64,000 nucleotides of DNA from Citrobacter sp. Awk 4. Its GTDB lineage: Bacteria > Pseudomonadota > Gammaproteobacteria > Enterobacterales > Enterobacteriaceae. The notes beneath the pieces were generated by a model. That model did not search any database and was not told the origin of the DNA. It worked only from the letters and a program-made list of their open reading frames with translations. Location of the stretch: contig NZ_JANEWG010000014.1 of the NCBI RefSeq assembly GCF_028069725.1, positions 31,015 to 95,014 on the forward strand, written 5' to 3'. The position numbers and the translations under genes are program-made. Below, piece by piece: positions 1-13,507 of the stretch (within the stretch, counting starts at the first letter, position 1; every line of letters begins with the position of its first letter).

Positions 1-1640
<1,640 letters not shown>

Positions 1641-1772
1641 CTATATGCTCCCTTTACAGTGTTCTAACTACGATATACACCACCAGAGATAAGATATAGT
1701 CGAAATAATCCACAGATTCGATAGCTGATACCTTTTATATTTTTAGTTACACAGATGTAGATCAATGTGATC

Positions 1773-1797
1773 GAAAAAAAGCCCTCCGAAGAGGGCC
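1773..1797 (-). terminator. Rho-independent terminator of metF
   Basis: On the minus strand a GCCCTC/GAGGGC stem with a short loop is followed by seven T residues. It lies 9 bases past the metF stop codon and separates metF from katG, which reads in the same direction. Confidence 0.85.
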
Positions 1798-1805
1798 GAG
1801 GCATT

Positions 1806-2699
<894 letters not shown>

Positions 2700-2737
2700 T
2701 TACCTCATCAATCTTTTGTCATTATATGTTGTGTTGT

Positions 2738-2769
2738 GAACATCTATCCATTTAGACGTCTAGATGTAA
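2738..2769 (-). promoter_or_regulatory. MetJ operator of metF (tandem met boxes)
   Basis: Four consecutive 8-bp units, GAACATCT, ATCCATTT, AGACGTCT and AGATGTAA. The third is a perfect match to the met box AGACGTCT; the others are degenerate. Tandem 8-bp boxes are the known binding pattern of MetJ dimers with S-adenosylmethionine, and this block sits 42 bases upstream of the metF start. Confidence 0.88.
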
Positions 2770-2853
2770 AAATGACGGAAAAGCGGCGTGGCGTCAACCG
2801 AAAAATCACCATTAATGGTGAGGAATCCTCAGTGAAGATGAAAATAATTCAAG

Positions 2854-3762
2854 TTAGCCCGAACAAGCAAGGGATTGCAGCATCTCTGCTTTAAGCCACT
2901 CCAGTCGTGCAGCGTTCTCAGGCAACATCACCAACCCGGCAGTGATACGCAATGTGTTGTCGTTCAACGCGCGGAAAACCACCCCCTGACGCTGAATAGC
3001 GGCAAAAGAGGCTGGGAGCAAACTCAGACCATCGCCATGCGCAATGCGCGCGAGCAGCACGTCATGCTCCAATGGCTCTTCAAGGCAGGAAGGAACGTAA
3101 TCGACGCGATGAAAAACATTCCGAGTATAGTCGAAGAATGCGGGGTTACGTTCACGTTTAAACCAGAAAAGTGGCCGGTGATTAAGCGCCGTTAAAGAGA
3201 GCGGTTCCCTGCCCGCTTCTGGCCAGGATTCGGGGATGGCAGCAATCAGCGGCTCATGCCAGTTGAGCGGTGTGACGTCCAGACCTGCTGCCTCAAGCGG
3301 CAGCGCCACCAACGCGGCATCCAGCTTCCCGCGCCGTACCTGACGCACCAGTTCAGGTGAACCATGGCGCACCATATTCAGTGTCTCAACACGCGTATTA
3401 AGCTGCGTTTCCAGAGACGCGAAAATCCCTTGCTCAAATGCCGTTGTTAATCCTAGCCGCAGCGACGGTACGCCAGATTGTGTGAGCTGATGAAGAGCAG
3501 CGTACGTTTTTTCTTGCTGCGCCAGCAGCGGACGAATGATCTCCAGCACCCTCCTTCCCTCCTCCGTCAGCGTAAGGCCTTTAGTATGACGGACAAATAA
3601 CGTCACCCCCAGGCGGTCTTCGAGCTGGCGTATATGGCGGCTGAGCGGCGGCTGCGACATAAATAGACGCTGTGCGGCGCGGCTCATGTTGTTCTCTTCC
3701 GCCACCACGGAAAAGTAGTGCAGTTGGCGAATATCCAGAGAGTGCAGAGGCGTCGTTGTCAT
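2854..3762 (-). CDS. LysR-family transcriptional regulator
   Basis: A 302-residue LysR-type regulator: an N-terminal winged helix-turn-helix at about residues 10-68 (RQLHYFSVVAEENNMSRAAQ, then QPPLSRHIRQLEDRLG) and a C-terminal effector-binding domain from about residue 93. It diverges from a carboxymuconolactone-decarboxylase-like gene, and a T-N11-A palindrome lies on the presumed start codon, so it probably controls both genes. The effector is unknown. No good Shine-Dalgarno precedes the ATG at 3762, so a slightly downstream non-ATG start cannot be excluded. K-12 lacks the gene at this place. Confidence 0.9.
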   Translation of the reverse strand: MTTTPLHSLDIRQLHYFSVVAEENNMSRAAQRLFMSQPPLSRHIRQLEDRLGVTLFVRHTKGLTLTEEGRRVLEIIRPLLAQQEKTYAALHQLTQSGVPSLRLGLTTAFEQGIFASLETQLNTRVETLNMVRHGSPELVRQVRRGKLDAALVALPLEAAGLDVTPLNWHEPLIAAIPESWPEAGREPLSLTALNHRPLFWFKRERNPAFFDYTRNVFHRVDYVPSCLEEPLEHDVLLARIAHGDGLSLLPASFAAIQRQGVVFRALNDNTLRITAGLVMLPENAARLEWLKAEMLQSLACSG

Positions 3763-3775
3763 ACCGAAAAGGTAT
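3761..3775. promoter_or_regulatory. Putative LysR-type operator (T-N11-A)
   Basis: The perfect palindrome ATACC-N5-GGTAT has the T-N11-A form typical of LysR-family sites. It overlaps the LysR start codon and has an extra GGTAT half-site 14 bases further on (3785-3789). Its place between divergent genes suggests autorepression coupled to control of the neighbour; this is inferred. Confidence 0.6.
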
Positions 3776-3851
3776 CACGGAAACGGTATTATCCAAATCA
3801 TTCCGCGTCCCCTATCCTCACGCTACCTACTGAACAAACGAGGAAGATGAG

Positions 3852-4223
3852 ATGCTTTCAGAACGCTTTATAACGGGTCAGGACATGTTGCAACAGGTGG
3901 ATGGCAAAGGTGGTGATGCCGTCGTCGAAAGTTTGCAAGATATAGCGCCGGACTTCGCTCGCTACCTGATCGAATTTCCTTTCGGCGATATCTATTCTCG
4001 TCCGGGACTGGATTTACGCAGTCGGGAGATTGCTACCGTCGCCGCATTAACTGCACTGGGGAACGCCACGCCACAGTTGAAGGTGCATATCGCCGCGGCA
4101 CTGCACGTTGGGTTAACACAAGAGGAGATTATTGAGGTGATAATGCAGATGGCGGTTTACGCCGGTTTTCCGGCCGCATTGAACGGCCTGTTCGCCGCAA
4201 AAGAGGTGTTTGCCAGGCAATAA
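3852..4223 (+). CDS. Carboxymuconolactone decarboxylase (CMD) family protein
   Basis: A 123-residue protein with one CMD fold domain in its second half (DLRSREIATVAALTALGN, then HIAAALHVGLTQEEIIEVIM). The catalytic CxxC of AhpD-type peroxidases is absent, so it groups with the gamma-carboxymuconolactone-decarboxylase-like branch, whose members are often of unknown substrate. The ATG at 3852 follows a GAGGAAG purine tract. It is divergent from the LysR gene and most likely its target. I cannot assign a reaction; the small size is normal for the family. Confidence 0.85.
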   Translation: MLSERFITGQDMLQQVDGKGGDAVVESLQDIAPDFARYLIEFPFGDIYSRPGLDLRSREIATVAALTALGNATPQLKVHIAAALHVGLTQEEIIEVIMQMAVYAGFPAALNGLFAAKEVFARQ

Positions 4224-4226
4224 ATA

Positions 4227-4292
4227 CGCCGGACGGCGCTGCGTTTATCCGGCCTACGAGTGGTGTTTAACGTAGGCCGGAGGCGGCGCAAG
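4227..4292. repeat. REP/BIME pair
   Basis: Two inverted REP-like units: GCCGGACGGCG...TCCGGCCTAC and GTAGGCCGGAGGCGGCGC. They fill the gap between the convergent CMD gene and metL, ending two bases before the metL stop codon. Confidence 0.85.
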
Positions 4293-4293
4293 A

Positions 4294-6726
4294 CTACAGC
4301 AGTTGCGCCAGACGGTTAATGTCTGACTGAATGGCCCCGGCGGTCACGTCACGGCCCGCACCCGGACCGCGAATAACCAGCGGGTTATCGCGATACCAGC
4401 GGCTTTCGATGGCGAACACGTTATCACACGGCAGCAGCGCCGCCAGCGGGTGTTCCGCACGCACTGCTTCCACGCCGACGCGCGCTTTGCCGTTGGCATC
4501 GAAACGCGCCACATAGCGCAGTACCAGCCCCATTTCGCGGGCGGCTTCCAGACGCTGTACCATCTGCTCATTCAGCTCATCGCCACTCTCAAAGAAATGG
4601 TCGATTGAGCCCTCTTCGCAATGCGCAGGCACCAGCGACTCTACGCGCACCTGATCCGGTTCGATGTCGTAGCCCGCTTCACGCGCCAGAATCACCAGTT
4701 TGCGCATCACATCTTTACCGGAAAGGTCAACGCGCGGATCGGGCTCAGTCAGCCCCTGTTGCCACGCTTGATCCACCAAATCGGTAAAAGGAACCGTGCC
4801 GTCAAATTGCAGGAACAGCCACGATAGCGTGCCGGAGAAGATCCCGCTGATCGACAGAATGGTATCGCCACTGTCGATCAGATCGCGCACCGTGTGGTTG
4901 ATCGGCAAACCGGCACCCACGGTGGCGTTGTACAACCAGTGACGACCGGTTTTTTCAAACGCGTCATGGATCTGGCGATACTTATCGCTGGTGCTCGCCC
5001 CTGCCAGCTTGTTGGCGCTGATCACGTGGAAACCGTGGCTGGCAAAATCAAGATACTGATCGGCCAGTTGCTCACTGGCCGTCACATCCAGCACCACCAG
5101 ATCGTCATACGGGTGCGCACGCATCCACAAAAACAGCGACTCTTCATCCTGTTCAATGGCTTCGTCGTTAAAGAATGCCAGCGCACGGCTGGCATCCAGC
5201 CCTTCGTAGTTCAGCAGGCTACGGCGGCTGTCCACCACGCCAGCCAGCACGAATTCAAAACCGGTACGCGCCGAGAGCGTGCTTTGCTCGCGGGCAAACA
5301 GTTCCAGCCAACGTGAGCCGATGTTGCCTTTGCCAAACAGCATCAGGCCGATCCGCTTTTCCGCCCGGAAAATTGACTGGTGCAAGCCCTGAATCAGGCT
5401 CTCGGTTGGCCCGGTGCGCAGTACCGCCACCAGACTGATACCCTCTTCCGACTGCCAGGTAAACTCAACGGGCTGGCCTTTCAACTGCTGCCAGAAACGG
5501 TGGCAGTGCAGCGGATTACGGGTGACGCCAGCCCCGACCATAGCCACCAGCGCCAGCCCCTGACGCAAACGCAGCTCGCCCGGTAAACCCGCTTCGTCGA
5601 GGATTTTCAGCGCGCTGTCGGCCACTTCGGAGGTATAGCAAAACTGCAGCAACTGGCGGTCATTATGGACGCCAACCGCCAGCGGACGCACCTGCGCCCG
5701 TTTCAGAATCTGGTCGATGTCTTTGTACGCCAGCTTAAAATCCTGGCTTGCAGGCACCTGAAACTCGATCAGGCAGACATCATCATGGCTGGTCACAATA
5801 CGCGCGCCTGTGCCGGAGGCCAGCACGCGTTCAATACGGGTGGAACCCTGGTCCGGCGTGTAGCTACAGCGCAGTTGCAGATCGATATCGCTCCCGGAGA
5901 CCGGCTGCAACGTGCGGGCATGCAGAACCGGCGCCGCCAGACGCGCCAGTTCACTGGCTTCATCCAGACGCAGCAGCGGTAACAGGCAGGCGTCTTTCAC
6001 TTTACGCGGGTCGGCACTGTACACCCCGGCCACATCGCTCCAGATAGTGACGCGGGAGGCGCCAGCCAGAGCGCCAATTTGCGTGGCAGAGTAGTCAGAA
6101 CCGTTACGGCCCAACAGTACCGTTTCGCCCGCATTACAGCGGCTGATAAAGCCGGTCACCACCAGACGTTTTCCTGGGTGCTGTGCCAGCAGTTGCTGCA
6201 ATAATGGATAGGAAAGCCCCTCATCCACCTGCGGCTGTGCGGCGCGCTCAGCGCGTAAAAACTCACGCGCGTCCAGCCATGCGGACGCCAGTCCCTGTTG
6301 GTTAAGCACCGCCGACATCAGACGCGCCGACCACACTTCACCATGCCCGACCACTTCCGCATAAACGGCATCAGTCACACCGCTGTCGAGTAAACCCGCC
6401 AGCCGTTCCAGGTCATTGACGAAGGCGCTCTGCAGCTCATCTGCAACCTCTGTCGGTAATAATCCATTGATAAGATCGCTCTGATAGCGACGCAACGTCT
6501 GCTGAACCTGATGCGCAGAGAGTCTGTCGGTCTGGCTTAATTTCAGCCAGCTAATCAACTGGTTGGTGGTACTGCCTGCGGCGGAAACGACCATCATATC
6601 GTCGGGCTGCGAGTACTCCGCCATGATGCCTGCGACACGCAGATAACATTTCACGTCTGCCAGACTACTGCCACCAAATTTATGCAGTTGACGACCCGTC
6701 GTCCCTGCCTGCGCAATCACACTCAT
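4294..6726 (-). CDS. metL: Bifunctional aspartokinase II / homoserine dehydrogenase II
   Basis: Catalyses the first and third steps of the route from aspartate to homoserine, in the methionine-controlled isoform. The 810 residues match E. coli MetL in length. The N-terminal kinase domain has HKFGGSSLADVKCYLRVA near residue 16 and the GFISRCNAGETVLLGRNGSDY block near residue 200; the C-terminal dehydrogenase starts at about 460 (LMLFGKGNIGSRWLELF, an NAD(P)-binding loop) and carries GIFSGTLSWLF. It follows metB with only two bases between them; AAGGGG before the ATG overlaps the metB stop, implying translational coupling. Controlled by the MetJ operator upstream of metB. Confidence 0.98.
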   Translation of the reverse strand: MSVIAQAGTTGRQLHKFGGSSLADVKCYLRVAGIMAEYSQPDDMMVVSAAGSTTNQLISWLKLSQTDRLSAHQVQQTLRRYQSDLINGLLPTEVADELQSAFVNDLERLAGLLDSGVTDAVYAEVVGHGEVWSARLMSAVLNQQGLASAWLDAREFLRAERAAQPQVDEGLSYPLLQQLLAQHPGKRLVVTGFISRCNAGETVLLGRNGSDYSATQIGALAGASRVTIWSDVAGVYSADPRKVKDACLLPLLRLDEASELARLAAPVLHARTLQPVSGSDIDLQLRCSYTPDQGSTRIERVLASGTGARIVTSHDDVCLIEFQVPASQDFKLAYKDIDQILKRAQVRPLAVGVHNDRQLLQFCYTSEVADSALKILDEAGLPGELRLRQGLALVAMVGAGVTRNPLHCHRFWQQLKGQPVEFTWQSEEGISLVAVLRTGPTESLIQGLHQSIFRAEKRIGLMLFGKGNIGSRWLELFAREQSTLSARTGFEFVLAGVVDSRRSLLNYEGLDASRALAFFNDEAIEQDEESLFLWMRAHPYDDLVVLDVTASEQLADQYLDFASHGFHVISANKLAGASTSDKYRQIHDAFEKTGRHWLYNATVGAGLPINHTVRDLIDSGDTILSISGIFSGTLSWLFLQFDGTVPFTDLVDQAWQQGLTEPDPRVDLSGKDVMRKLVILAREAGYDIEPDQVRVESLVPAHCEEGSIDHFFESGDELNEQMVQRLEAAREMGLVLRYVARFDANGKARVGVEAVRAEHPLAALLPCDNVFAIESRWYRDNPLVIRGPGAGRDVTAGAIQSDINRLAQLL

Positions 6727-6728
6727 GT

Positions 6729-7889
6729 TTACCCCTTGTTTGCAGCCCGGAAGCCATTTTCCAGGTCGGCAATTAAATCTTCGCCATCTTCAATACCCGT
6801 GGAGATACGCAGCAACGTCTCGGAGATCCCGGCGGCGGCACGCGCTTCCGGTGCCATGCCCGCATGCGTCATCGTCGCGGCATGAGAGATCAGACTCTCA
6901 ACGCCCCCTAAAGATTCCGCCAGCGTAAACAGGGACAGCCCACTCAGGAAGCGGCGTAACGTCTGCTCATCGCCATCCAGTTCAAAACTCAACATGGCGC
7001 CAAAGCCTTTTTGCTGGCGCGCAGCAATCTCATGCCCCTGATTCTCTGGCAAAGACGGATGATACAGTTTTTTCACCAGCGGCTGAGTTTGCAGATAATC
7101 AACAACGGCCTGCGCATTGCGTTGAGCCACCTCCATACGCGGCGACAATGTACGCAGCCCACGCAACAACAGGTAGCTATCAAACGCGCCGCCGGTGACG
7201 CCGATATTATTCGCCCACCACGCCAGTTCCGTCACCGTATCCGGATCTTTGGCAATCACCACGCCCGCCACCACATCTGAGTGACCGTTCAGATATTTAG
7301 TGCATGAATGCAACACCAGATCGGCGCCCAATGCCAGCGGATTTTGCAACGCCGGACTTAAAAACGTGTTGTCCACAACGCTTACCGCACCAACCTCACG
7401 CGCCAGCGTGCAGATTTTCGCAATATCCACTACGCGTAACAATGGATTACTTGGGCTTTCCACCAACACCAGTTTGGGTTTTTCTGCCAGCGCGGCCCGC
7501 AGAGCCTGTTCATCACCTTGATCCACAAACAACACGCGATAGCAGCCACGTTTTGCCAGGCTGTCGAATAAACGGTAACTGCCGCCGTAACAGTCATGTG
7601 GTGCCACCAGCAGATCGCCTGGCTTCAGAAACACCGTCGTCACCAGGTGAATTGCCGACATGCCGGTATTGGTGAGCACCGCGCCTGCGCCGCCTTCAAG
7701 CTCCGCCAGCGCACGCTGGACCACATCGCGCGTGGGATTACCACGTCGAGAGTAATCATGTGCACGAGGTTCATTAAAACCGGTAAAGTTATAGGTGCTG
7801 GAAAGGTGAATCGGCGGGACAACGCAACCGTACTGCTCGTCGTCGTTTAACCCGCTACGCACTGCGATGGTGGCCTGTTTACGCGTCAT
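6729..7889 (-). CDS. metB: Cystathionine gamma-synthase
   Basis: PLP enzyme that joins O-succinylhomoserine and cysteine to cystathionine in methionine synthesis. The 386 residues equal E. coli MetB. The PLP-lysine motif is seen in HSCTKYLNGHSDVVAGVV near residue 198; the substrate-loop SRRGNPTRD is near residue 47 and the C-terminal TLAESLGGVESLISHAATMTH block is typical of the Cys/Met metabolism PLP family. First gene of metBL, transcribed away from metJ across a shared operator region. Confidence 0.98.
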   Translation of the reverse strand: MTRKQATIAVRSGLNDDEQYGCVVPPIHLSSTYNFTGFNEPRAHDYSRRGNPTRDVVQRALAELEGGAGAVLTNTGMSAIHLVTTVFLKPGDLLVAPHDCYGGSYRLFDSLAKRGCYRVLFVDQGDEQALRAALAEKPKLVLVESPSNPLLRVVDIAKICTLAREVGAVSVVDNTFLSPALQNPLALGADLVLHSCTKYLNGHSDVVAGVVIAKDPDTVTELAWWANNIGVTGGAFDSYLLLRGLRTLSPRMEVAQRNAQAVVDYLQTQPLVKKLYHPSLPENQGHEIAARQQKGFGAMLSFELDGDEQTLRRFLSGLSLFTLAESLGGVESLISHAATMTHAGMAPEARAAAGISETLLRISTGIEDGEDLIADLENGFRAANKG

Positions 7890-7950
7890 GTTGAGAAGTT
7901 CCTGGGCTGAGTCAGTGAAAGTCAGACCTCAGAGTAATCATTGTTATAAT

Positions 7951-7982
7951 AGACGTCAATACATCTGGACATCTAAACTTCT
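7951..7982. promoter_or_regulatory. MetJ operator between metB and metJ
   Basis: Four adjacent 8-bp met boxes: AGACGTCA, ATACATCT, GGACATCT, AAACTTCT; a degenerate fifth may follow to 7990. They lie in the 264-bp gap between divergent metBL and metJ, where MetJ with S-adenosylmethionine is known to repress both sides. Confidence 0.9.
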
Positions 7983-8153
7983 TTGCGTATAGATTGAGCA
8001 AACGGGAAATAGCCGTTAAAATTATACGCATTAGCGCACATCCGCGACGGCTAACTTCGTGTAAGGGCCGCGCCACTACGGTAAACTACGCGCAATTATG
8101 GCCTGGACCCAGTTTCCGGCCTCATACTAATGACGAAGAGGATTAAGTATCTC

Positions 8154-8471
8154 ATGGCTGAATGGAGCGGCGAATATATCAGCCCATACGCTGAGCACGG
8201 TAAGAAGAGTGAGCAAGTCAAAAAAATTACGGTTTCCATTCCTCTGAAGGTGTTAAAAATCCTCACCGATGAACGTACGCGTCGTCAGGTGAATAACCTG
8301 CGCCACGCCACCAACAGCGAACTGCTGTGTGAAGCGTTCCTGCACGCGTTCACCGGGCAACCCCTGCCGAATGACGACGATCTGCGCAAAGAACGCAGTG
8401 ATGAAATTCCCGAAGCGGCAAAAGAGATCATGCGTGAACTGGGGATCGACCCAGAAACGTGGGAATACTGA
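8154..8471 (+). CDS. metJ: Methionine repressor MetJ
   Basis: Ribbon-helix-helix repressor of the methionine regulon that uses S-adenosylmethionine as corepressor. The 105-residue product is almost identical to E. coli Met[21 protein letters not shown], the DNA-binding beta strand around [12 protein letters not shown], and the dimer helices after [18 protein letters not shown]. An upstream ATG at 8130 would add eight residues (MTKRIKYL), but the 8154 start is the family start. It represses its own divergent promoter region and the metBL and metF operators described here. Confidence 0.98.
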   Translation: MAEWSGEYISPYAEHGKKSEQVKKITVSIPLKVLKILTDERTRRQVNNLRHATNSELLCEAFLHAFTGQPLPNDDDLRKERSDEIPEAAKEIMRELGIDPETWEY

Positions 8472-8480
8472 TTTACAGGC

Positions 8481-8511
8481 ACAAAAAAAGCGCCGTAAGG
8501 CGCTTTTTTCT
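8481..8511. terminator. Bidirectional terminator between metJ and rpmE
   Basis: An AGCGCC/GGCGCT stem with a GTAA loop is flanked by an A-run on the left and a T-run on the right, so it can end transcription of both convergent genes. Confidence 0.9.
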
Positions 8512-8523
8512 GAGAAGCAAAAC

Positions 8524-8736
8524 TTATTTGCTGCCCGGGATGCTGAAACGCTTGTTGAAGCGGTCAACACGGCCACCGGTTGCAACATCACGCTGCTTAC
8601 CAGTGTAGAACGGGTGGCATTTAGCACACACGTCCAGGTTCAGATCGTGGCCCACGGTGGAACGGATCTGAATGGAGTTACCGCAAGAGCAGTTTGCAGT
8701 AATCATTTCGTATTTCGGGTGAATATCTTTTTTCAT
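8524..8736 (-). CDS. rpmE: 50S ribosomal protein L31 (zinc form)
   Basis: Large-subunit ribosomal protein of 70 residues, starting [20 protein letters not shown]. The four zinc-binding cysteines are present (CxC at 16/18 and CxxC at 37/40), so this is the zinc-containing C+ form rather than the zinc-free paralogue YkgM that replaces it under zinc starvation. Monocistronic, convergent with metJ. Confidence 0.98.
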   Translation of the reverse strand: MKKDIHPKYEMITANCSCGNSIQIRSTVGHDLNLDVCAKCHPFYTGKQRDVATGGRVDRFNKRFSIPGSK

Positions 8737-8814
8737 GGGAAACCTCAGTTAAGGCCGCGTCGCTCTTCCAGCCCTAACGCCAGACACCACGCGATGTTGA
8801 TAGTATAGTTTTGA

Positions 8815-11136
<2,322 letters not shown>

Positions 11137-11293
11137 CCCCCTCATGATGCGAGGAGGATCGAAATATTCAGGACTCATCACACTTTTTATGAAAATTCTG
11201 TAACCGCTTCCATTAACTATCTGATAAAAATGGTCCTGACATTATTTTTCCAGGGATAGGTCTGCGCCTGCATGCCCCAGGCGAGGAGAGAGA

Positions 11294-12319
11294 GTGAAAC
11301 CGAAGAATCAGGTTGCTGCCGCTACAATGAAAGATGTTGCTCTAAAGGCGAAAGTCTCAACGGCAACCGTGTCCCGCGCGTTAATGAACCCAGATAAAGT
11401 CTCCCAGTCGACCCGTAATCGGGTAGAACAGGCAGCCATGGAGGTGGGGTATTTACCGCAATCAATGGGGCGAAACGTTAAACGCAATGAATCACGCACT
11501 ATCCTGGTGATTGTCCCGGATATTTGCGATCCGTTTTTCAGTGAAATTATCCGTGGCATCGAAGTGACTGCGGCAAAGCAAGGCTATCTGGTGTTGATCG
11601 GCGATTGCGCCCACCAGAATCAGCAAGAGAAAACGTTTATCAATCTGATCATCACCAAACAGATTGACGGTATGCTGCTGCTCGGTTCACGTCTCCCCTT
11701 TGACGCCAGTATCGAAGAACAGCGCAATCTGCCGCCTATGGTGATGGCGAACGAATTCGCGCCAGAACTGGAGTTGCCGACCGTTCACATCGATAACCTG
11801 ACAGCCGCCTTTGATGCAGTGAATTATCTGCATGAACAAGGGCATCAGCGTATTGGCTGTATTGCCGGACCCGAAGAGATGCCGCTTTGCCATTACCGTT
11901 TACAAGGCTATGTTCAGGCTTTGCGTCGTAGCGGTATCACGGTTGATCCACATTATATCGCTCGCGGTGATTTCACCTATGAAGCAGGTGCAAACGCGCT
12001 TCAACAACTGCTCGAACTGCCACAACCACCTACGGCCGTGTTCTGCCATAGCGATGTGATGGCGCTCGGGGCACTTTCCTGGGCCAAACGCCGTGGTCTG
12101 AGAATCCCCGACGATCTGTCCATTATTGGTTTCGATAACATTGCACTGGCGGAATTTTGTGATCCACCCCTGACTACCGTCGCACAGCCACGCTTTGAAA
12201 TTGGACGAGAAGCTATGCTGTTATTGCTCGATCAACTGCAAGGACAGAATGTCAGCAGTGGTTCACGTTTACTGGACTGCGAGCTTATTATTCGGGGTTC
12301 AACACGCGCTTTAACTTAA
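11294..12319 (+). CDS. cytR: Nucleoside-uptake repressor CytR (LacI family)
   Basis: LacI/GalR-family repressor that acts together with CRP on genes of nucleoside uptake and breakdown and is induced by cytidine. The 341 residues equal E. coli CytR: helix-turn-helix and hinge at residues 11-60 (TMKDVALKAKVSTATVSRAL), then a periplasmic-binding-like effector domain with VHIDNLTAAFDAVNYL and FCHSDVMALGALSWA. Start is GTG at 11294 after GAGGAGAGA. The 157-bp gap after priA presumably holds its promoter. Confidence 0.97.
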   Translation: MKPKNQVAAATMKDVALKAKVSTATVSRALMNPDKVSQSTRNRVEQAAMEVGYLPQSMGRNVKRNESRTILVIVPDICDPFFSEIIRGIEVTAAKQGYLVLIGDCAHQNQQEKTFINLIITKQIDGMLLLGSRLPFDASIEEQRNLPPMVMANEFAPELELPTVHIDNLTAAFDAVNYLHEQGHQRIGCIAGPEEMPLCHYRLQGYVQALRRSGITVDPHYIARGDFTYEAGANALQQLLELPQPPTAVFCHSDVMALGALSWAKRRGLRIPDDLSIIGFDNIALAEFCDPPLTTVAQPRFEIGREAMLLLLDQLQGQNVSSGSRLLDCELIIRGSTRALT

Positions 12320-12411
12320 AGTAAACGCTTTAAGACTCCCCTGTCTGGTCAAAGGCCCGTCGCTTAAGTAACATGGCGGGCTGACGAATGAATAAATACA
12401 GCGAAACGATA

Positions 12412-13416
12412 GTGGCACAACGAGATTATGTACGTCGCGGCCAACCGGCACCTTCGCGGCGCAAAAAGAGCACCTCACGGAAAAAGCAACGCAACATACC
12501 TGCGGTCTCACCAGCAATGGTCGCAATTGCAGCCGCCGTCCTTGTGGCCTTTATCGGTGGTCTGTACTTCATTACGCATCACAAGAAAGAAGAGTCCGAA
12601 ACGCTGCAGGGCCAGAAAGTTGTCGGTAATGGATTGCCGCCAAAACCGGAAGAGCGCTGGCGCTACATCAAAGAGCTGGAAAGTCGACAGCCTGGCGTAC
12701 GTGCGCCTACCGAACCGTCTGCGGGCGGCGAAGTCATGAACCCGGACCAGCTCACCAATGAACAACGCCAGTTACTGGCACAGATGCAGGCGGATATGCG
12801 CCAGCAGCCGACACAACTGAACGAAGTGCCGTGGAACGAGCAGACGCCTGAACAGCGTCAGCAAACGCTACAGCGCCAGCGTCTGGCTCAGCAACAAGTG
12901 CAACAACAGCAGTGGGCTAATACCCAGCCGGTTCAACAGCCGCGTACGCAACCTCGTGTGACTGAGCAGCCTTATCAGCAGCCGCAGCAACAAACACGTA
13001 CTGCGCAAACCGCCCCTGTCCAGCAGCCTCGTCAGACGCAGCAACCAAAACAGGCTACAACTGCGCAGCCTTATCAGGATCTGTTGCAAACACCGGCGCA
13101 CACCACCGCTTCACAGCCAAAAGCGCAACAGGCCGCACCAATTGCGCGGGCAGCGGAAGCGCCGAAGCCACCAACAGAGAAGAAAGATGAGCGCCGCTGG
13201 ATGGTGCAGTGCGGCTCGTTTAAAGGCGCAGAGCAGGCAGAAACCGTGCGTGCGCAACTGGCCTTTGAAGGGTTTGATTCCCGAATTACCACCAATAACG
13301 GCTGGAATCGCGTGGTTATCGGCCCGGTGAAAGGCAAAGAAAATGCCGACAGCACCATCAACCGCCTGAAGATGGCGGGTCACACAAACTGCATTCGACT
13401 CGCAACTGGGGGTTGA
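12412..13416 (+). CDS. ftsN: Essential cell division protein FtsN
   Basis: Late divisome protein that activates septal peptidoglycan synthesis. Cytoplasmic N-terminus rich in basic residues, one membrane span at about residues 30-53 (PAVSPAMVAIAAAVLVAFIG), a long glutamine/proline-rich periplasmic linker, and a C-terminal SPOR domain (MVQCGSFKGAEQAETVRAQL) that binds denuded septal glycan. From GTG at 12412 it has 334 residues, against 319 in E. coli; the extra length is in the Q-rich linker (about residues 150-220). GTG at 12412 (MAQRDYV in the family) is preferred to the in-frame ATG at 12388, which adds eight residues. Its stop codon overlaps the -35 element of hslV. Confidence 0.95.
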   Translation: MAQRDYVRRGQPAPSRRKKSTSRKKQRNIPAVSPAMVAIAAAVLVAFIGGLYFITHHKKEESETLQGQKVVGNGLPPKPEERWRYIKELESRQPGVRAPTEPSAGGEVMNPDQLTNEQRQLLAQMQADMRQQPTQLNEVPWNEQTPEQRQQTLQRQRLAQQQVQQQQWANTQPVQQPRTQPRVTEQPYQQPQQQTRTAQTAPVQQPRQTQQPKQATTAQPYQDLLQTPAHTTASQPKAQQAAPIARAAEAPKPPTEKKDERRWMVQCGSFKGAEQAETVRAQLAFEGFDSRITTNNGWNRVVIGPVKGKENADSTINRLKMAGHTNCIRLATGG

Positions 13417-13439
13417 AACCCCCAAAATCCCCCCCATCT
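13413..13439 (+). promoter_or_regulatory. Heat-shock (sigma-32) promoter of hslVU
   Basis: TTGAAA at 13413-13418 and CCCCATCT at 13432-13439, spaced by 13 bases, fit the RpoH consensus CTTGAAA-N11-16-CCCCATnT. The -35 hexamer overlaps the ftsN stop codon, so the promoter starts inside the upstream gene. Confidence 0.9.
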
Positions 13440-13452
13440 ATACTTGCATTAC

Positions 13453-13473
13453 GCCCCGAACATCGTGCGGGGC
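13453..13473 (+). promoter_or_regulatory. Leader stem-loop of hslVU mRNA
   Basis: A CCCCG/CGGGG inverted repeat with an imperfect inner stem lies just downstream of the predicted heat-shock start and 34 bases before the hslV GTG. E. coli has a GC-rich leader hairpin in the same place that is reported to stabilise the mRNA; the same role here is inferred from position. Confidence 0.6.
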
Positions 13474-13507
13474 CAGTATTCTGCATTTGTAACCAAGGGG
13501 TCTGCTC

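Noticed and set aside
1641..1772. OxyR site in the katG leader
   Set aside because: ATAG/CTAT-like words are present but their spacing does not fit the OxyR motif well enough to define a site.
12388..12411. Upstream ATG start of ftsN
   Set aside because: Would add eight residues absent from the family; GTG at 12412 reproduces the known N-terminus, although the ribosome site of both is weak.
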